This document shows positions 31,090 to 42,562 of a DNA stretch of 64,000 nucleotides, in pieces. How positions within the stretch are numbered: the stretch's first letter is position 1; each line of letters begins with the position of its first letter. Below the pieces are notes generated by a model, which saw only the letters and a list, made by a program, of their open reading frames with translations, made no database searches and was not told the origin of the DNA. Made by a program: the position numbers and the translations under genes. Where the stretch lies: positions 124,001-188,000 of the forward strand of contig ONZQ02000009.1 in the NCBI GenBank assembly GCA_900312665.1. The letters are read 5' to 3'. Origin of the DNA: Cephalotrichum gorgonifer (taxonomy: Eukaryota > Ascomycota > Sordariomycetes > Microascales > Microascaceae).

Positions 31090-33554
31090 ATGTCTCAAGA
31101 CGCCTACTCTTCCTTCACGGGCCGCCACCTCTCCCAGATGGCGTCTTACGCCCCCACGACGCCCCTCCGCGTCGTGGCCCACATCGACCTCGACGCGTTC
31201 TACGCGCAGTGCGAGATGGTGAGGCTGGGCGTTGGCGAGGATGTCCCCCTTGCCGTGCAGCAGTGGTAAGAATCCTATCACCTCCCCCCTCCTCTACCCT
31301 TCTTATTTCACGCTTCAAGTCACAAGCTGGGGGATATGGATGGGTGTAGCGTAAGCCATGGCTGGGTTTGAGGTTTTCTCAAGCTCTATCCTTCATATAG
31401 AGAAAGCAACGAGATACCCCACTCCTTACTTCGTGGGATCCATGGAATCTTGTTGCTATAGACACTCTTTTAAAACTGTCATGTGAATATATATACCCAT
31501 GAGACTAACACGATGGTAGGCAAGGCCTCATCGCCGTCAACTACCCGGCCCGCAAATTCGGCATCGGCCGCCACGTCACCATCACCGAGGCCCTCAAGCT
31601 CTGCCCCTCCCTCGTCGCCCAGCACGTCGCAACCTGGCGCGAGGGCTTCTCCACCTGGGCCTACCGCCCCGACGCCGCCGCCAATATAGCAACCGACAAG
31701 GTCTCCCTCGACCCCTACCGTCTCCAGTCCCGCCGCATCCTCGCCCTCGTCAAGGACGCCCTGCCGCCGCCTCCGCTCCAGCGCGTAGAGAAGGCCAGCA
31801 TCGACGAGGTCTTCCTAGACCTCTCCGCCCAGGTCCACCAGACCCTCCTGGCGCGCTTCCCAGAGCTCGAGAGGTCCGGGAACGACCCCTCCAAGAGGCT
31901 GCCTGCCCCTGGTGTCTCGGCGCTGGACTGGATGTCGGATTTCCTTGTCCCCCTCAGCGAAGAGGACGAATTGGGGGATCCAGACTGGGACGACATCGCC
32001 CTCTCCATCGGCGCTGAGATCGTCCGTGACATCCGTGCTGCGGTGCGAGAAAAGCTAGGCTACACCTGCTCCGCCGGCATCTCCCACAACAAGCTCCTCA
32101 GCAAGCTCGGCTCGGCTCACAAGAAGCCCAACCAGCAGACTGTAATCCGCCGACGCGCCGTCTCCCCCTTCCTCTTGCCCCTAAAATTTACCAAGATGCG
32201 CAACCTGGGTGGTAAACTAGGCGACCAAGTCGTGTCCGAGTTCGGAACCGACGAGGTCGGCGAGCTCCTGGCCGTGCCGCTACAGCAAATGACAACACGT
32301 CTGGGCCCCGAGACCGGGACTTGGCTACACAACACCGTCAGGGGCATCGACAACTCCGAGGTCAACCCCCGGACGAAGATCAAGTCTATGCTCTCGGCGA
32401 AGTCTTTCCGCCCGGCCATAAACTCAGTAGAGCAAGCCGAGCGGTGGATCCGCATCTTTGCAGCTGACATCTACGCCAGACTAGTCGAGGAGGGCGTCCT
32501 CGAGAACCGGAGGCGGCCAAAGACGGTGAACCTAAGCCTTAGGCATGCGAGTGTATCACGCTCACGTCAGACACCCATCGCCCCCGGCAGACAATTGGAC
32601 CAGGCTTGTCTCGTGGAACTGGGAAACACGCTTCTAGGGCAAATCTTGGCCGAAGGAGAAGCCTGGCCGTGCACCAATCTTAGCATGGCCATAAGTGGCT
32701 TCGAGGACGGCGTTACGGGTAATATGGGCATAGGCTCCTTCCTCATCAAGGGAATTGAGGCCCAGGCCTCACGGGCCAACCCCCCTCAGGAGAGCCCGAA
32801 CGAGGAGACATCCCGCTCGGTCCCGCTCATGCATGGAAGCGGGAGCTCGAGTAACGAAAACTCCGAGAGGAAGCGTCGTCACCCTGGGGACGGAGGGGAC
32901 ATTCAGAGATTCTTCACAAGGCCCGCTTCCATGGCGACATATCGCAATCCTGACGAATATCCCGGTGAACCGTCTAAAGGGGGAACCACTCCGAAGAACG
33001 ACCGCCCCGAAAAAGATGCAGGCTCTGGCGCTACTGCAAGCGTAACATCTAGTCCGACCAGGGGGTTCCCGCTTTCGGAAACAGACACCGGCGTTGAGAG
33101 CGTCGATAAGTGGCTCAGTGGAGCGTCGCATCTGGAGACTGCACGAGAAACGGGACTGGGGATGAAGCATCGATGCCCAAGCCATTTCGGCCAGACCGCA
33201 GACGAGCACGAGAGCCTCCCTCCCTCCTACACCTGCGGCAAGTGCGATCTGGCCTTTGAAGATGAGGAGTCGCTGCAGAGCCACAACGACTGGCACATGG
33301 CCTTGGAACTCCAGGAAAGGGAGGAGGGGGTCGAGAGACGTGTCAGGTCGGCATTTGCTGATCGCGGCGACGTTGGCCCTACTCTCAAACGCGGCGCAAA
33401 GGGCGGAGGCCGGGGTAATGGCGGGGGGAAAGCCCCAAGTGGAGCATCTGCATCCCGTGTGTCTTCGACACTGGTATCATCCTCTCGGCAAGCGGGCGGC
33501 CGTGGAGGGAAACGCGAGCTCGAGCCGGGTCAGCGGCAGCTGAAGTTTGGTTAA
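31090..33554 (+). CDS. RAD30: DNA polymerase eta (Y-family translesion polymerase)
   Basis: Two exons, 31090-31265 and 31520-33554, share a TG|G Trp codon and give 736 aa. Catalytic metal ligands are visible: Asp33 in HIDLDAFYAQCE and Asp154-Glu155 in SIDEVFLDLS. GLIAVNYPARKFGIGR is the finger motif that distinguishes eta from other Y-family members. The thumb and little-finger regions follow (CSAGISHNKLLSKLGSAHKKP; KFTKMRNLGGKLG). A C2H2 UBZ3 ubiquitin-binding finger uses Cys631, Cys634, His647 and His651, with the family ending HMALEL. The protein copies past UV cyclobutane dimers after PCNA is mono-ubiquitinated. The C-terminal QRQLKF looks like a degenerate PIP box. The 254-nt intron is long for this window. 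Confidence 0.95.
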
Positions 33555-36500
33555 GATCGAAGTGCCATTGCTTTTAGGAAGGAGGCAATGCGGCGACACC
33601 TTCCCCTCTCATCCCCGCCCACATTTCCGAGAATTACGGAATAGGCGAGCCTCTTGAGAGGTAGATGCCAGGGCCTGTTGAACTGTGGTGGTGGTGGTGG
33701 TAGTGGTGAGGAACCTCGTCCTACAGACGACCTAGACAGGACTTCCGAAGATGCCGATGGCACCCACCATGCGGTGAAAGGATTTAGCAGCGAAAATACG
33801 CCTTGCACACCCTATGAGCGCATTAGATGCATTGGTGCCTCCGTGTCCGTCATGGCACTCAAAGGAATCATGCCTGCGGCGATCCAGGGCTCGAGGCCAT
33901 GCAGTGCTTGATCACGGTGAGTGCAAATCCATGGCTAGGATAGGCCCCACCACATCAACCCTGTTCTCGTTGGCAAAGGAGAGAGAGAGAGGATACCGAG
34001 GATCCGATGAGGTCAACCACCTCCGCCGCCATTTGGGAGCAAAGCGGCTGAAAACATGCTAGCTCTGCGCACGCCGGGTGTTGAATGGCCAAAGCAACGT
34101 TGCCAGGGTGCCTGGAATGGCATATTCGGGATACTCTGCGTCTGAGTTCCGCGTTACGATATCTGAATGGTTGCATAGGCGTGACATCCAACGCCGCATC
34201 CTTGCATCCTCCTTTGACGACTCCACCTGTTGGTCTTTGCGGCCTTCACCTATGGCAATGGCCAATCCCCTCCTTCGACAGCAAACCGCGGTGTGTCGGT
34301 GTGCGATAAGTAGGCTACTTACCAGGGGTAGCTCGTTGTTGACATACAACTGCTGCAGGGAGCGCACAATAACGAGAATGAGCTCACTCGTAAGCAAATA
34401 TTGAAATGTTTCCCACGGACCTGCTTGCAGTTATGCCAGGTGGTATTCCTTACCAAGACTAAAAGAAGACGAGGATGGGCTGCCGGCCGAAGAAAGCATG
34501 TTCCTTCCGGCTTGGCGTGGTAATTGATGGCCGAAGCCTGCCCAGCGATACCTGCAGCGAACCGGATAGCTTCCTTGCAAAGCCCCTTGTTAACATTCTG
34601 CTGGGACCGATCAGTACGAGGCTGATAACTACACAATGTTTGGCAAACCAATGGCACGGGATTCGGCAGATGACCTCTTATTCGAGACGATCCTAAAACG
34701 ACGGGTCCGCGATCAATACTCTTGTGTCGTTCGAGCTCACCCATTCGGGTCATAAAGATGCCACGAGCGGTTGATAACGAGGTTTGATCTGGAATGGCTG
34801 GATCCTGGATGGTGTAGGTGGCACTCAATCGGGTGTCTTTCATCAGTCGTGGGCCACTAGGCGTGTACCTTTTTTTGCCCATCACCCCTCCTGCTTCATC
34901 CTGCTTCAGATACATCCAGATTTGTAAATGGATAATACTTGTACCTGTGAAGAGGAATGGCGGCGCCGCCGTCTGTTCTGTCATGCGCCACGAAAAAGAC
35001 AGAACGTCGATGGAGTGCAAATGCTGATTGGCTGTCATGATTAGTTAGGCATCCATGCTGCCCTGTTGTGGATGTGTCGGGCATCGATTGGTGCAATTCG
35101 AAGATGGAACGGATCCAACTTCTCCTGTATGGAGAGGGCAGGCAAAATGGATGTTTTTCCCTCTCTCTGCGAGGCATTGATACCCGACGATGACGGTGGC
35201 GAATAACGGACACAGGACGTGCATCGTAAACCGACTGAAACGGGCCAGGTGCTGCTCTGCGACATTGTACTGAACGTACTTTGCCCTACGTTCACGCCCT
35301 GTTCGCCAACTCCGTACACACTAATCATTCATTGGCAGAACTGGAAGCTGGGCGCTCGGTCGTTCCACCGGGTAGGAGACACGTCTCGGTCGCTGTTTGG
35401 AGACCTTTCTTGCAGCTGCGTGCCTGAACGGATCATCCCCAGGCCCATCACCACCTGTGCCTCTTGTTTGGCCGCATGACATGCCTTCTATCTCGGTCGT
35501 TTGCTGCTGCGGTGTGATATTATAGGTCTCCTCCTTCCAGAGTCGAGAAACCTGGGGCTTGCTTTTAAGCGAGGAGAGAGCTTCAACAAAACCCACAGTC
35601 CAGAGATGGGGCCAGCCGAGGGGCCGCCATGTATTAAAGGGAGGGGATTTCGTAGCTATTACGTTCTTGAAAAATCAACATTCGCAAGATTTTCAGAGTT
35701 CTGGTCTTCCTGACTTGATTCGTTCCTTCCTTCGCCGAGGGCCGTCGTCGGAAGCGCTTTCCAATCTTCGCCGACTGACGTACACAGCAGACGAGAGTGC
35801 CCATGTTCTCCGGGAAAGAGCGAAGGCAAAGAGAGTACGAGTACATCAACCCACAACCGCCAGAACCAGCATCCCCAATGTACATACGTACATCACTACA
35901 AGTAGCAACCCCGGAAAGAGGAGACCACCGTTGATGGACGAGTAGTTTTTTTTTCTTGTACACCTTTCGATACCGGTCCAGGATCCCTCGAGGCAAAATC
36001 GCACCCACTTCATAGGGTCGAGAGCCTAATAGCTGCCCGAACACTAAACTGTTCGCTTTGCCAACAAACCCAACTGCCGCCACTTTGATCGTCCATATTG
36101 TATTCCCCAATATCTCGACCGCGCCTCCCGAGGCAAAGAAAAGGAAAGGGGAGAGAAAGAGGGAGAGGGCACCCCTCGTACCTACTCACATTCCAACCAT
36201 TGCCCACTCTGGCTTAATTCTGCGACACCCACACCGTTCGTCTAATACTACTACTTCCCCAAGTTCTTGTATCTGTCTAGGAGAACACACACCCATCATT
36301 GCCTGCGCGAGGGCTACCTACACTTTGCTACATCCCGTCCTAGCCCAATTATCGCAGCCTGCATATTATTGCTGCATGAGCTCCTTTCCGCTACCGACGC
36401 CTCACATCCAGTTGCAGGAGGCCGCTTAATCGCTTCGGGCCTGTCAATCTCCTCGGCCACCCTCCACCACGTCTCTCATCGTCCAGAGCACCAGCCACTC

Positions 36501-37436
36501 AAGGCACAGGACTGTCCAAGGACCAAACTTGGTGCCGCCGTACCCAGTACCGTACCGTACCACTGAGGATAATTACCAAACTGTTGAATAATATCATCCA
36601 GCACCGGCGGCGAATCGACAGTTTTCGCTCAGCTCCGACGCACCAGCTGCTAGAAAAGCTGACACACATCGAACAACTACCACACGCCCCCTGTGTTCCT
36701 CCTTAGCGTCCCACAATTGGTATTACTGCGATTGTGATAATTGCCTTTGTGGTCCGCGGAGTGCACGTCGCCCAACCTTCCCCGTCGTCCGACGCTGCCC
36801 ATTGCCGCTGTCGCCGTCGTTCTTCGTCACTCCTGAGAGGCTAGCTATCCTACCCTACCCTACCCTACCCTACCCTACCCCCTCTTGAGTCCCAACCGTC
36901 ATCCGTGGCGCCGGAGCCCGTTGTCTTGGGATCGAAACCGAACTGGGCGACACCAGTACATCGGAGATGAGAAACGGAGAGGAAGACCAAAACGGAAGAA
37001 CCAGTCATCGTTCACCCCCACGGTTGCCCCGCCTCAAAATCCGGTCTGCTTGAGAGAGAGCCTGCTCGGTGTCCCCAAACAAATCACGTTAAGTGGAGTG
37101 CAGCCTGGAGAGGAGAAGTAACAAATTTCGCCTCCACTCCGCCGTTCCAGCTCCCGCCGGCCGTTGCCTGTTACCCAACCACACTGGTCATCCAGTCAAC
37201 CTGGCCCAACCCTGGTCCGACCCCACCAAAGCAAGCCCATCTCCCCTTCAAATCCACCAAGCCTCCCCCCCCGCCTCATTCTCCGTTTTCTCCTCCCACC
37301 CTCTCGCTGTCTTGTCTTCATCAAAACCGATCCGCCCCCTCCAGCGCCGCTAGCCAAACTTCCTATCCTCCTTCACCCCCTACCCTCCTTCACCTTATTC
37401 TCTCCCCCTCATCTCTCTCATCCCCTTTACACAAAA
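33555..37436. other. Intergenic region and long leader of the RfeG-like gene
   Basis: About 3.9 kb without a supported gene. A TACGAGTA lies at 35836-35843. From about 36200 the plus strand becomes strongly C/T/A-rich with CCACC and CATC blocks, and remains so to the next start codon, suggesting a long promoter and 5' UTR that includes the (TACCC)n repeat at 36849-36880. Confidence 0.5.
36849..36880. repeat. (TACCC)6 telomere-like pentamer repeat
   Basis: Six perfect TACCC units (equivalently CCCTA), about 560 bp upstream of the RfeG-like ATG. They differ from the canonical fungal telomere unit CCCTAA by one missing A per unit. Only this one block is seen. Confidence 0.9.
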
Positions 37437-38856
37437 ATGTCACGACGAACGCCGGCTGCGACACACCCTCCGCCGATGGCCCCTCCTACGCAGGCGCCAA
37501 ATGCCCGACAGAATGAATACTTCATTCCCCGCGATGGCATCGACCGAGAGGTTATTACCTCTGATATCTGTCGATACCTCGGGAATGATGCCCTGGTCCG
37601 ACCTGGCACTTACGATGTAATCCACCGCCGAACCCTTTCCTTTCCTTTCACTCGACTTGCCATGTTCCCATCAAGCTGTTGGCGCTCTACTTCCCTCTCC
37701 TTGTCCTCCCTCGTCTTCCTCCGTTGCCCATACTCAAATTAGCTCATAATCTAACACACTGAATAGGACCCGGAATCGGGGCACTCAATAAGCGGATATT
37801 ACATTACCGCATATCGGAACCTGACAAGTGTAAGCACATCTACTCTCGATGCCACCGTGCTCTAGCCAGCCTCAGCGCCTCGACCGACCCCGACCGAACC
37901 TGGGGCACCAAGTATTGACACAGCCATCTCCTTAGGCGATGATCGACGATCTCAAAGCCGACTCCGCGCGTTGGGAACAGGAGAGGCGGGCGAAGTCGTC
38001 TAGAAACGCCTCCGGAGGTATCAACGCTCCGAGAGATTCGTTGAATAACGCTTACTCGAGACAATCTAACTCACCAACAGTCCAATACCACTCCTCCGAT
38101 ACCTATGCCAGACGGCAACAAGGTGGTCCATCGGAACACAATGCATATGGTAATGCGCGTGACTCTTATGATGCTTCACACCCCCCACCGCACTCTGGCC
38201 CGGACAACTCTGGATACGCCGGATATGCTCCCCAGCCTCCCGCTGGGCAGTACATGCAGCAAAACCAGCAAGGTGGCTATCCCAGTGGAAACCCTGGTGC
38301 CTTTCCTCCTCCCGCCGGGTATCCTGGCGCGCAAAAGCCCTTCCCCCAGCAGGACCCTGGCTACCCCCCCAGCGGCCAGCAGGGTATGGCCTACCCACAG
38401 GCCCAGGATAACTGGCTACACGGTGCTGCGCGACCCATGGCCGCCCCGGGATATAGGGATCCTAACCAGTTTTCTCCCGGTGGCGTAGGCCCCAGGGACC
38501 ACATGATGACAACACCTCCATCGCAAGGGAACTACCACCCTCCTCCTCAACATCCCCAGCCGGGGTATGCTCCTACGGGCGGAGATTATTATCATGCGCA
38601 GCCCGGCGCCGGTTATCAGTCCATGCCGCAAGATCCCCAGTATGGTCGTGGAGGCCACTACCAGGAGCGAACTACGTCCCCCCCAGGATCTAAGCCCTCG
38701 GACCGGTTTGCAACTACTGCCAAGGTTCAGCCACCACCCGCGGATGCCTATGGATCAATGCAAGGACAACAACCCACGGGAGCGCCCGCGCCCGCCCCCC
38801 GCCGCCAGGAGCCCCCCAAGCACCAGTCATATAAGCCTGCCGGCAACCACCGATAA
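37437..38856 (+). CDS. RfeG-like fungal transcription regulator with a prion-like C-terminus
   Basis: Three exons, 37437-37616, 37767-37829 and 37936-38856, join in phase 0 and give 387 aa. The N-terminal ~110 residues hold a conserved block: YFIPRDGIDREVITSDICRY, then YYITAYRNLTSAMIDDLKAD and SARWEQERR. This matches what I recall of proteins annotated as transcription factor RfeG in Aspergillus and Fusarium relatives; the name is from memory and the molecular activity is poorly defined. The remaining ~270 residues are low-complexity, dominated by Pro, Gly, Gln, Tyr and Asn (QNQQGGYPSGNPG, PGYPPSGQQGMAYPQ), a composition typical of prion-like, condensate-forming regions. No classical DNA-binding domain is visible. 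A long C/T-rich leader precedes it. Confidence 0.85.
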
Positions 38857-41800
38857 TCCACTAGCATCCTCTTGCCATGATTTCATCTCTCTCCTCTCTA
38901 ATCCCTCCCAAAATCTCGGTTTCCCACCACCCCTCCACTCTACTGTCTTGTCCGCTATACCGGGACCTTAATGACTGTGAGTTATGCCCGCGTCGGGATC
39001 CTTCCAGGAGGAGTTCTAGCGTGGCGCCAGCCAATGCCATGGGATTTGATGAAGGGGCCCCTTCTGTTCCACGACCAGGAATCTCTCACGACGACCACGC
39101 CTACTTGGACGATACATTCCGCTTCCGGCCCCAACCCCTCCTCCCCCACCCCAGGGAATAATGCACAGGCAGGCATTCGGAGATGCAAGTTTGCTCTCTG
39201 GCTCTGCAGGCCTTGTGTGCTGCCCAATCCGGTGTTCCAAGGCGTTTCTACTTTTTTTTTTCTCTCTCTGGAAGCTCTCGACACCATCCAGGCAATTGGC
39301 CACCCCAACCCTGTCCCCAAGTTCGTCCAAAAAACACGACATGTTTACTTTTTTTAACTGCTCAACACTTTGTGGTGCCTCGGCCACATTATGATACTCG
39401 GAGTTCGTTTCTGCTCTCTCTTCTGTGCCAAGCAACCTGGACCGGAATTGTCGTGTTATGACGTTGGGCCTTATTCCGACACTTGGCCACCTCATGACTT
39501 GGGAGTCATTATTATTCGAATCCTCGGGATGGAATGGTGTTGGGTGTTGGTGGTCGTGGAGTGAAGGGAGCAAACATACATTACCTTTTTGGGAGCTTTT
39601 GTTTTTTAGGGGGAAATTCATTTTGGCATTGCCCCCCGCCCCGGATTGTTTTACGAATCATGCCGCCTTGCTGTCCGGGTCCGCTCCAACCTGCATGGTT
39701 ATGAATTTTGATTTTGCTCTTACAAGGATGCCGTTGTTCTCGATCCCTTGTCTGTCCGGATTCGGGTTCTGCTGACCCCTCTGTTTTTGTCATGACTCTG
39801 TTCTTGTCATATCCCGATTGTCGTTTGTGTCTGGAGCTGGTGGGTTTACAGGTTGGGAGGCTATATATCTGCATTTTTTGTCTGTTATGCCTGTTGTCGA
39901 TTTCCCTTGCTGAACGAATTTTTTTTTCCCGTTGGGAGGCGTTTTGAGGTTACCGGACAGCAGAGTGAGTAAATACCGATGCTGTATATATCACGAGGGG
40001 CAGAAATGGTCAAGGATATCTCGTTTCTCATTTGCACTCGAGCCAGGCTCCCGCTGGATCTTTTTGTCTCGCTCGCTCGGACCCTGCATTTCCCCATTTC
40101 TACGATGTCATTGAAGATCCGGATACACCATGACGACGACAGCAGCGCCAACAGTAAGAGCCAAGGAATACGGACCACGACCACGGACCACGGAACCTCT
40201 CAGATGATTTACCAGAGTGGCATTGTTCGTTCACGCGCCTTGTCTCCTCTCAGAATGCGTTTACCCGGAACTTATATTATTACTCTGGGCCATGATGCTG
40301 AGCGAGGGGCGTCTGCCAGTCAGATCTTCGACGCTTATGTGCCTCCAACTCTCCTGGGGAAGATCTGTGAGGTATTACGCCGACAAGCCCGGTACTATCC
40401 TTCCCATCCGCCTGAGCGGACCCTGGCCACCTTGGCAGCGCTTCGGACGGGGGGGGGGGGGGAGGGGAACCTAGCTAGAATATAGCTGGGTGTCCCTTAT
40501 CCTTCATATGACCTACGACTACCTTTTATATGGGTAACTGCAACGGAATTCGGCTATCAACTCTGCTCGTCTCAATGAATTCTCCCCTTCCCGGACAATG
40601 GAGTATTCAAGCTCGCGTGCTACTCATCTGATGAGTTTAAGTATGGCCCCTTTTTTCACTTGCGGAGACGATGTGGCGTTGTGGCCTACTCCTTCGCTGG
40701 CTTGGGAACTTATGTCTACTATGGACGTGGGCGTGGGGTGCCGTGGGTTGCAATTTAAGGTGGCTTCTTGTTGGAAATGGGATACTGCCATCCCTACTGT
40801 GGTTCGAACAAGGTTTGGAGGAAGAACGGTGTGGTGCGGTTCTTAGCGGCATACCTTTGTTTGAGTGGGTTTTATCTTTTATCTTTGTACAATATGGAAA
40901 CAATCGGAAAGGGTTAATCTTGTCTGCATTATTCTATCATATGAACCACCTGATGATTCCTAATGTGGAGTGCGTGTCTTGTATACTTGCTTGTCGCGGG
41001 GTAAGCCCATGATGGGATTTTGCTTCTGATGGAGACCATGACATATCACATTGATCGTATCACATTGATCTGTTACACCTTAAATGCCACGGCCGTTACG
41101 CTGGCGCAGGCTTTGGGTCCGGATTGGACTTGCACTGCGGTTCCTGAACTGTACCTTTGTGTCAATACCTATGATTTTCCACGACTTAGCCGACCGTACT
41201 CGAAGGTAACTGCACCACTCGTACGAGCGAGTAATACAAGGTAAACAAAGGGGACTGGCTGACCCGCCCTGTAAATATCCGCAGCCCAACCCACCAAACC
41301 CTCCCGCGGCCGGCGCCCGGTGCGTGCCTGGCGCCTCAATGCTGCTGGGTCTGGCTGATGTGGGGATGCCGGTCTCCTTTTGGCGCGGACTTCTGGTTCG
41401 TAACTTGGCGCCAAGGGTTCTGATTTGGGGCCCAATTCTGTTATTAATTGTGCGGGCTTATATAGTTCGACTCGTAGCGTCCGCTAGGCGGGGCGGGGCG
41501 GGGTGGAATATGTTATTCTCGCTTGAACTTGTTTTTGCAACGTTCTCACCTCCCGACAAGCTAGGATCTCGGGCTCTATCCCGAAACTGGTATTGCAAGC
41601 CCGAGTACTCGTTTGTACTCGTGCTCGTACTCGACCGGGTCCTTTTGGTATTTGGTATAAATACTTGTTCAGAGAATGGATGGCTCTGGGAACGACCCCG
41701 CGAAGTCTGTGCCCTCTACGAATACTGCTCCGTATTAATAGGCGTTCCAATGTTTGCTCTGGCCCATGCCATGGCATGGCAGCTCATTTGTCACTGTATC

Positions 41801-42562
41801 AGGCCGCGCTGCTGGTGCCTTTGTGCTTCCCCCGCCCCCCACTCACTCCCCTGTAAACCATTAGCACTGTGCAATGACAAGGTGCCCTTGTGTGGGTCCA
41901 CCCGCCAGGTTCGCCCAACCAGCTTTGTATTACTCGTACTTTGTAAGGACCGCCGAAGTATTTTCCAAACTTTCGTCTCAGAGCGTAAATCTCCTCGCAC
42001 GGAGGGGAAAAGGGCAACACAGCAGCCCTAGGTATCCAAATCCCCCCCCTCCTTTTTTTCCCTGGCAGAAAAGTCCACAGCAACCCATTCCATCCTCCCA
42101 CCTTCCCCCACCTTGACCGCCTTCGTCCCCCCTCCGAAATAATTCTCGGAATCGCGGTTCTTTGTTCCCCTGCCCGTTACGAGCCCTTCCGGTGAATCAC
42201 ACCGGGACATCTTTATACCACAAAAAAAAGGGGGGATCCAGAGATCCGAGGATAACTTTCCCTTCTCCGCCTCCCCTATTTTCCGACAACTATACCCACC
42301 TCGAGCGATCGCATTATTTCGCGAACCCTGATACGCCGCACCCACTCTCTCCAGCCTCCTTCTCCCGCCCTCCTCCGCTCACACATCACACCCACCAGGC
42401 AAACCCGCCGCCCGGTCAACCCCCCCCCTTCCGCCCGCCCCCCTTGGATGCCCCACCATTGCATCGTGTCCGCACGAACCTCGGAGGGTTTAAACTAAAC
42501 AACAAACACTGTTCGCGCCCCTCCTCGACGGCAATATCCTGCCCCTATCCGTAGTCACAAAT
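38857..42562. other. Intergenic region between the RfeG-like and importin genes
   Basis: No supported gene over about 3.7 kb. Left part: probable 3' UTR, T-rich on the plus strand (38900-39950). A poly-G run lies at 40449-40462. From 41580 to 41720 there is a cluster of TACTCG fragments, and an exact TACTCGTA is at 41931-41938. A 169-codon plus frame at 39979-40485 and a 236-codon one at 41324-42031 show no domain and poor codon bias. The final 500 bp are C-rich leader of the importin gene. Confidence 0.5.

Noticed and set aside
39979..40485. 169-codon plus frame in the RfeG-importin interval
   Set aside because: No domain, a poly-Gly end made by a poly-G run, and no supporting splice pattern.
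41324..42031. 236-codon plus frame before the importin gene
   Set aside because: The codon use and Cys/Arg/Leu mix look random, no family resemblance, and it passes through TACTCG-rich intergenic DNA.
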